From assembly GCA_000432995.1 (NCBI GenBank), contig HF972615.1, positions 1-17,759 of the forward strand: a stretch of 17,759 bases of DNA, given 5' to 3'. Made by a program: the position numbers and the translations under genes. Below, one piece after another: positions 13,235-17,759 of the stretch; position 1 is the first letter of the stretch, and each line of letters starts with the position of its first letter. Origin of the DNA: Clostridium sp. CAG:1013. Lineage in GTDB: Bacteria; Bacillota; Clostridia; Oscillospirales; Acutalibacteraceae. Under the pieces are notes generated by a model, which was not told the origin of the DNA, made no database searches, and saw only the letters and a program-made list of their open reading frames with translations.

Positions 13235-15646
13235 ATGAATGAAAATTTTTCCCTGGAAGATATCCCTCAGGAGCTGCGGGAGCAGCTGGCTCAGGAAATG
13301 CACAAGCCGGTTTTCGGCGAGAAGATCATTGAGGAGCATATGCCCGCTCTGTGCCGCGCTGCCGCCGCGGAGGGCGCTGTGCTGCTGAAAAACCAGAATA
13401 ACGCTCTGCCCTTGAAGCAGGGTGAACCTGTGGCTGTGTTCGGCCGGGTACAGTTGGATTGGTTCTATGTGGGCTACGGTTCCGGCGGCGACGTGAACCC
13501 GCCCTACACCGTCAACCTGATGGAAGGCCTGCAAAATGCCGGCGTCCAGGTGGATGAGGAACTGGCGGCTATCTACGCTAAGTGGAGCGCTGAGAACGTG
13601 CCCAACATGGGTTTCTGGGCTCACTGGCCTCGGTACTTTGAGGAAATGCCTCTGGAAGACGCTCAGGTGAAGGAGGCCGCTGCCCGCTGCCAGACCGCTG
13701 TGGTGGTCATTGGCCGGGCCGCCGGTGAATCCCGTGAAAACGCTTTGGAGCCCGGCAGCTTCTACCTCACCGAAGACGAGAAGAAGATGCTCACCCAGGT
13801 GACCAATGCTTTTGCTCACACTGTGGTGCTTATTGACTCCGGCAGCGTTATGGATCTGGCCTGGCTGGAGGATTATACCATCGACGCGGCTCTGTATGTG
13901 TGGCAGGGCGGCATGGAAAGCGGCAACGCTGTGGCGGACGTGCTTACCGGCAAGGTGAACCCCTGCGGCAAGCTCACCGATACCATCGCCTACCGCTATG
14001 AGGATTACCCCAGTGCCGACACCTTCCTGGGCATGGAGGAGAACACCTACGTGGAGGACATCTACGTGGGATACCGTTACTTTGAGACCTTCCAGAAGGA
14101 CGCCGTCCAGTTCCCCTTTGGATTCGGCCTGTCCTACACCACCTTTGCTTTGGAGAACATCCAGGTGAAGCCCTGCGGCGATACCGTCCGGGTGAAGGTA
14201 ACCGTGAAGAACACCGGCGAGCTTGCCGGTAAGGAAGTGGTTCAGGTATACGGCGCTGCTCCCCAGGGTCTGCTGGGCAAGCCCGCTCGGGAACTGACCG
14301 CTTTCCAAAAGACAAAGCTGCTCCAGCCTGGTCAGTCTCAGACCTTGAATCTGGCCTTCTCTCTGGATACCTTGGCAAGCTACGACGATTCCGGTGTTAC
14401 CGGCAGCAAGAACGCCTGGGTACTGGAAGCCGGCGACTATGAAGTCTTTGTGGGCACCGACGTGCGCACCGCCCAGAAGCAGGGCTGTGTCAACGTGCCT
14501 CAGTTCCGGGTGCTGCGTCAGCTCCAGGAGGTTTGCGCTCCCGTGGTGGCCTTTGACCGCATGGTGAACAAGAACGGGGAAAAGGCTTTCGAGCCCGTAC
14601 CCCTGGCCACCCGTTCCCTGAAGGACCGCATCTTGGAAAACCTGCCCGAGGAGATCCCCTACACCGGCGACAAGGGCATCAAGCTGCAGGACGTGGCCAG
14701 CGGCCTTGCCACCATGGAGGACTTTGTGGCTCAGATCGCTCCTGTGGATCTGGAAGCTCTCAGCCGGGGCGACATGATCATGGACAGCCCCTTGGGCGCC
14801 AAGGGCAACGCCGCTGTCATGGGCGGCATTACCGAGAACCTGCGGGCCATGGGCGTGCCTCCCATTACCACCACCGACGGCCCCTCCGGTATCCGTCTGC
14901 AGTTCTACTGCTCTCTGCTGCCTTGCGGCACCGCATTGGCCTGCACCTGGAATCCCCAGTTGGTGGAGAACATGTACCAGTCCCATGGCCGTGAAATGGT
15001 CATGAAGGGCAGCGACGTGCTGCTGGGGCCTGGCATGAACATCCACCGGAACCCCCTGTGCGGCCGTAACTTTGAGTATTTCTCTGAGGACCCTGTGGTC
15101 ACCGGTAAGATCGGCGCGGCCATGGTGCGGGGCCTCCAGAAAAACGGCGTTTCCGCCTGCCCCAAGCACTTTGCCTGTAACAACCAGGAGACCAACCGTG
15201 AATACAACGACTCTCGCCTGTCCCAGCGGGCTCTGCGGGAGATCTATCTGAAGGGCTTTAAGATCTGCATCGACGAGGCCCAGCCCCAGAACATCATGAC
15301 CAGCTACAACAAGATCAACGGTGTTTGGGATCACTACAACTACGACCTGTGCACCACTGTGCTCCGTGGCGAGTGGAACTACCAGGGCTGCGTCATGACC
15401 GACTGGTGGATGCGTCCCAGTGTTGATCCCGACTTCCCCGATCTGTGGGACAGCGCCTATCGTGTCCGCTCTCAGGTGGACGTGCTGATGCCTGGCGGCG
15501 TGGATTTTGCCGGCGGCGTGGACGGTGCTGTGCTGGCTTCCCTGGAAAAGGAGAACGGTCTGACCTTGGCCGAGCTCCAGCGGGGCGCTTGCAACGTGCT
15601 GCGGTATATCCTGAAGAGCAACGCTTTGAAGCGGATGCAGGCTTAA
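13235..15646 (+). CDS. Glycoside hydrolase family 3 beta-glucosidase with reversed domain order
   Basis: This 803-aa enzyme should split beta-glucosides or related glycosides in the cytoplasm; there is no signal peptide. The usual GH3 order is inverted. The C-terminal-type alpha/beta domain comes first (about 40-300, with AEGAVLLKNQNNALPL and VVVIGRAAGESRENALEPG, ending FPFGFGLSYT near 300). A fibronectin-III-like domain follows (about 305-385, VTVKNTGELAGKEVVQVYG). The catalytic barrel domain is last (about 500-790), with TTDGPSGIRL (D548), KH at 644-645 in CPKHFACN, and the nucleophile D723 in VMTDWW. This order is known for some Ruminococcus and Butyrivibrio beta-glucosidases. The start has GAGGAGG upstream. 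A hydrolase gene follows 34 bases after the stop. GC content and codon bias look higher than in the ATPase region. Exact substrate is unknown; xylosidase or mixed activity is possible. Confidence 0.93.
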   Translation: MNENFSLEDIPQELREQLAQEMHKPVFGEKIIEEHMPALCRAAAAEGAVLLKNQNNALPLKQGEPVAVFGRVQLDWFYVGYGSGGDVNPPYTVNLMEGLQNAGVQVDEELAAIYAKWSAENVPNMGFWAHWPRYFEEMPLEDAQVKEAAARCQTAVVVIGRAAGESRENALEPGSFYLTEDEKKMLTQVTNAFAHTVVLIDSGSVMDLAWLEDYTIDAALYVWQGGMESGNAVADVLTGKVNPCGKLTDTIAYRYEDYPSADTFLGMEENTYVEDIYVGYRYFETFQKDAVQFPFGFGLSYTTFALENIQVKPCGDTVRVKVTVKNTGELAGKEVVQVYGAAPQGLLGKPARELTAFQKTKLLQPGQSQTLNLAFSLDTLASYDDSGVTGSKNAWVLEAGDYEVFVGTDVRTAQKQGCVNVPQFRVLRQLQEVCAPVVAFDRMVNKNGEKAFEPVPLATRSLKDRILENLPEEIPYTGDKGIKLQDVASGLATMEDFVAQIAPVDLEALSRGDMIMDSPLGAKGNAAVMGGITENLRAMGVPPITTTDGPSGIRLQFYCSLLPCGTALACTWNPQLVENMYQSHGREMVMKGSDVLLGPGMNIHRNPLCGRNFEYFSEDPVVTGKIGAAMVRGLQKNGVSACPKHFACNNQETNREYNDSRLSQRALREIYLKGFKICIDEAQPQNIMTSYNKINGVWDHYNYDLCTTVLRGEWNYQGCVMTDWWMRPSVDPDFPDLWDSAYRVRSQVDVLMPGGVDFAGGVDGAVLASLEKENGLTLAELQRGACNVLRYILKSNALKRMQA

Positions 15647-15680
15647 ACGGGAAAACACTGAGAGAAAGGGAGAATGAGCC

Positions 15681-16730
15681 ATGCCGGATTGGAGCCGTTT
15701 TGACGAGATGTGGAAAAAAGAGGAGCCGGTGCACCGGGCCATGGGGCCCCTGAAGCATCGGGCCATCACCGTGTTTGAGGACTGCCTGAATTACCCGATC
15801 CCCAAGGTAGCGGAACTGGTGAACCAGTATCGGTCCATCGTGTGGAGTCCCTATGATGAGGAGACCGGGACCAAGGTGGCCAAGCTGGGGGAGATGCTGG
15901 AGGCTTTGGAGCCGCTGGAAGACCCCACGCCTCGGACCTACCTGTGGGAGGAGGGCAACATGCCCACCGAGACAGATTACACGGACAATTCCAATCTGCG
16001 CTACAACCACAATCCGGATTTCAAACCCTACCTCTATGAGATGCTGCTGCCGGAGGGAGAAACTCCCAAGGGGGCGGTGGTGTTTTGCGCCGGAGGCGAC
16101 CATGGGGACGCCAACGTGCTGGAAGGCTATCAGAGCGCCCGGGATTTCAACGCCATGGGGTATCACTCTTTCCTGCTGCTGAACCGGACCAACCACAATC
16201 CCTGGACCCAAAAAGAAGCCGGGGTAGACGCTGCCAGAGCGGTGCGCTATGTGCGGAAAAACGCCGTCCGGTACGGCATTGATCCCAAGAAGGTGGCCTT
16301 TGCCGGATTCTCCAACGGAGGTATTACCGGGGAGGGGCTGATCCAGTATTTTTCCGGGAAGCAGACGGTGAAAGACGCTTTCCCCGCCTACCAGCCTGAT
16401 GAGCTGGATGAGATCGACGCCACTCCTGCCGCGTTTCTCTGCGTATACGGTCCCCGGTTCGTAGGGGAGCCCTTTGACTATGAGACCGTGGTGTACCCGC
16501 CCACCTTTTTCGCTGTGGGCCGGGAGGACAGCGCCATGGACAACCTGAACGCCACGGTCCATGATCTGCTGGCCCATGGGGTGGAAGTGGAGGTCCACAC
16601 CTTTGCCGGAGTGCCTCACGGCCAGGCGGGAGCTCCGCTGGTCACAGGCGGCAAAGCAAAGTATCCCAATTTCCAGCTGTGGCTGCCGTTGGCAGACGCT
16701 TTTCTGGAAAACCTGTTCCAAAAGCTGTGA
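15681..16730 (+). CDS. Alpha/beta-hydrolase (esterase-like)
   Basis: The 349-aa protein has an alpha/beta-hydrolase core. The nucleophile elbow GFSNGG places the serine at 211, the likely acid is D283 in VGREDSAMD, and the histidine is H313 in VPHGQAG. The oxyanion region reads FCAGGDHGDANV rather than the common HGGG. About 100 N-terminal residues before the core are hydrophilic and not recognised. There is no signal peptide, so it is cytoplasmic. The ATG at 15681 has GGGAG eight bases upstream, and the gene is in one operon with the GH3 enzyme. It probably removes acyl groups from a sugar or glycoside that the GH3 enzyme then splits, which is inferred from context. Peptidase or lactonase activity cannot be excluded. 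Confidence 0.82.
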   Translation: MPDWSRFDEMWKKEEPVHRAMGPLKHRAITVFEDCLNYPIPKVAELVNQYRSIVWSPYDEETGTKVAKLGEMLEALEPLEDPTPRTYLWEEGNMPTETDYTDNSNLRYNHNPDFKPYLYEMLLPEGETPKGAVVFCAGGDHGDANVLEGYQSARDFNAMGYHSFLLLNRTNHNPWTQKEAGVDAARAVRYVRKNAVRYGIDPKKVAFAGFSNGGITGEGLIQYFSGKQTVKDAFPAYQPDELDEIDATPAAFLCVYGPRFVGEPFDYETVVYPPTFFAVGREDSAMDNLNATVHDLLAHGVEVEVHTFAGVPHGQAGAPLVTGGKAKYPNFQLWLPLADAFLENLFQKL

Positions 16731-16748
16731 TAAATTGAATGAAAAATG

Positions 16749-16790
16749 ACCGGGACCCGACGCTTTGAAAGCGGTTTGGGTCCCGGTTTT
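16749..16790 (+). terminator. Intrinsic terminator of the glycosidase-hydrolase operon
   Basis: ACCGGGACCC (16749-16758) pairs perfectly with GGGTCCCGGT (16778-16787), followed by further T. The loop holds an inner CGCTTT/AAAGCG repeat. It separates the operon from the sporulation genes. Confidence 0.92.
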
Positions 16791-16799
16791 TATGTTTTG

Positions 16800-16829
16800 G
16801 AATAATTTTCACCCCTATTTGCCAGACTA
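16800..16829 (+). promoter_or_regulatory. Putative forespore (sigma-G type) promoter of the spoVA operon
   Basis: GAATA (16800-16804), an 18-base spacer and CAGACTA (16823-16829) fit the sigma-G pattern of G-[A/C]-A-T-[A/G], 18 bases and CATnnTA with one mismatch. It starts about 58 bases before the spoVAC start and just after a terminator. spoVA operons are sigma-G dependent in Bacillus and in studied clostridia. Confidence 0.65.
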
Positions 16830-16857
16830 GAGAAAAACGGCAAAGGGGGATCTTTCT

Positions 16858-17304
16858 ATGAAGCTGTTTTCCAAAGAGGAATACAAACACCGGGTGGAAA
16901 AGGCCTCGCCGCCTACCACCGTGGGAAAAAACTGTCTGCTGGCCTTTTTGTTTGGCGGGTCCATCTGCACTTTGGGCCAGATCCTGTGTAATCTGTATCA
17001 AAGCCTGGGGCTGGAACTTCTGGAAGCCCGCACCGGGGTGTCCATCAGCCTGATCTTTCTCTCCGCTCTGCTCACCGCTCTGGGGTTCTACGACAGGATC
17101 GCCAAGCACGCTGGCGCAGGCACTTTGGTGCCCATCACAGGGTTTGCCAATTCCATGGTGTCTCCCGCTCTGGAATTCAAAAGCGAAGGCTTTGTCACCG
17201 GCCTGGGGGCCAAGCTGTTTACTGTGGCGGGACCGGTGTTGGTGTTCGGCGTCACCGCTTCCGTGGTGTACGGGCTGATCCTCTTCGGCCTGTCCCTGTT
17301 GTGA
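16858..17304 (+). CDS. spoVAC: Stage V sporulation protein AC
   Basis: The 148-aa membrane protein matches SpoVAC in length and pattern: a basic N-terminus (KEEYKHRVEKASPPTTVGKN), hydrophobic spans from residue 24 on, and the conserved GFYDRIAKHAGAGTLVPITG and FANSMVSPALEFKSEGFVTG stretches. SpoVA proteins form the channel in the spore inner membrane that moves dipicolinic acid into the forespore and out during germination; SpoVAC is reported as a mechanosensitive component. The ATG at 16858 follows AAAGGGGGATC. spoVAD starts nine bases after its stop, giving the clostridial spoVAC-spoVAD order. This marks the organism as an endospore former. Confidence 0.95.
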   Translation: MKLFSKEEYKHRVEKASPPTTVGKNCLLAFLFGGSICTLGQILCNLYQSLGLELLEARTGVSISLIFLSALLTALGFYDRIAKHAGAGTLVPITGFANSMVSPALEFKSEGFVTGLGAKLFTVAGPVLVFGVTASVVYGLILFGLSLL

Positions 17305-17313
17305 GGTGGCCCT

Positions 17314-17759
17314 ATGAGACGCATGGGTAAAAGCACCTTGGAATTTGACCGTCCGCCCTCCATCCTCAGCCACGCTGCCGTGGGAGGAAAAAAGGAAGCG
17401 GAAGGACCTTTGGGAGATCAGTTCGACCAGACCTTTGGCGACACCACCCTGCAAGCAGACAGCTGGGAAAAGGCGGAAGCTCAGCTGCAAAAGGAGGCGG
17501 TCTCCATCGCTTTGGAAAAGGCGGGCTTGGGACCGGAAGGAGTGGATTTCATCCTGGCGGGGGATTTGCTGAACCAATGCATCTCCTCCACCTTTGGGCT
17601 GATGGATTTCCAGATTCCCTTTTTGGGCCAGTACGGGGCTTGCTCCACCATGGCCCAGACCCTGCTGATGGCTTCCATTCTGGTGGAGAGCGGCGCGGCG
17701 GGGAAAGCCCTGGCGGTGACCAGTTCTCACTTCTGTTCCGCGGAACGGCAGTTCCGGCT
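17314..17759 (+). CDS. spoVAD: Stage V sporulation protein AD (partial, 3' end outside window)
   Basis: The first 148 codons are present. The protein has a thiolase-like fold and binds dipicolinic acid in the spore inner membrane. Diagnostic stretches are LGDQFDQTFGDTTLQADSWE near 34-53, ILAGDLLNQCISSTFG, and FLGQYGACSTMAQTLLMASI, whose cysteine lies in the thiolase-like site. The ATG at 17314 has GAGGTG five bases upstream; a second ATG three codons later is the alternative. It is translated next to spoVAC, and spoVAE would be expected beyond the edge. Confidence 0.95.
   Translation, partial: MRRMGKSTLEFDRPPSILSHAAVGGKKEAEGPLGDQFDQTFGDTTLQADSWEKAEAQLQKEAVSIALEKAGLGPEGVDFILAGDLLNQCISSTFGLMDFQIPFLGQYGACSTMAQTLLMASILVESGAAGKALAVTSSHFCSAERQFR

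Noticed and set aside
13193..15769. Very long open frame (858 codons) antisense to the GH3 gene
   Set aside because: It mirrors the GC-rich codon bias of the GH3 gene and shows no recognisable domain; the sense protein has all GH3 motifs.
15393..17730. Two more long antisense frames (442 and 362 codons) over the hydrolase and spoVA genes
   Set aside because: Both lie opposite clearly identified genes and have low-complexity, domain-free products.

Overview
The window looks like chromosome from a spore-forming Bacillota, most likely a gut-type Clostridia of the Oscillospirales sort. The reasons are a spoVAC-spoVAD gene pair at the right end, strong GGAGG ribosome binding sites throughout, tRNA genes with encoded CCA, and a permuted GH3 beta-glucosidase of a type known from Ruminococcus and Butyrivibrio. 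The placement is inferred from gene content only.

Left region, 1-4475, minus strand: most of a type I restriction-modification operon in the order hsdR, a DUF2971 gene, hsdS (cut by the window edge). hsdM is not in the window and presumably lies further left. hsdR and the DUF2971 gene overlap by a GTGA stop/start, so they are probably translated together. The operon ends against a perfect-hairpin terminator shared with a tRNA-Arg(CCG) gene.

Junction region, 4543-6190: tRNA-Arg(CCG) is intact, but a second copy of its promoter and its 5' half, cut exactly at the anticodon loop, lies 192 bp upstream. The DNA between holds helically phased GTAGTCAA repeats. I read this as an integration scar. 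An XRE regulator follows on the minus strand, then tRNA-Gly(CCC) on the plus strand with a near-consensus promoter. After it come three terminator-like hairpin modules that share the 12-mer CCCAAGTCGCGA.

Cation transport region, 6191-12910, plus strand: two MgtA-type P-type ATPases (884 and 921 aa) enclose a winged-helix OmpR/PhoB-family regulator that lacks a receiver domain and a DUF3784 membrane protein. A possible 22-codon leader ORF sits just before the second ATPase, and a 50-aa single-span membrane microprotein follows it. This looks like a self-contained, locally regulated Mg2+ or related cation module, and it is the most interesting accessory system here.

Right region, 12911-17759, plus strand, visibly more GC-rich: a cytoplasmic GH3 beta-glucosidase with reversed domain order and an alpha/beta-hydrolase form a two-gene operon closed by a strong terminator. 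The sporulation operon spoVAC-spoVAD (cut by the window edge) follows, preceded by a good match to a forespore sigma-G promoter.
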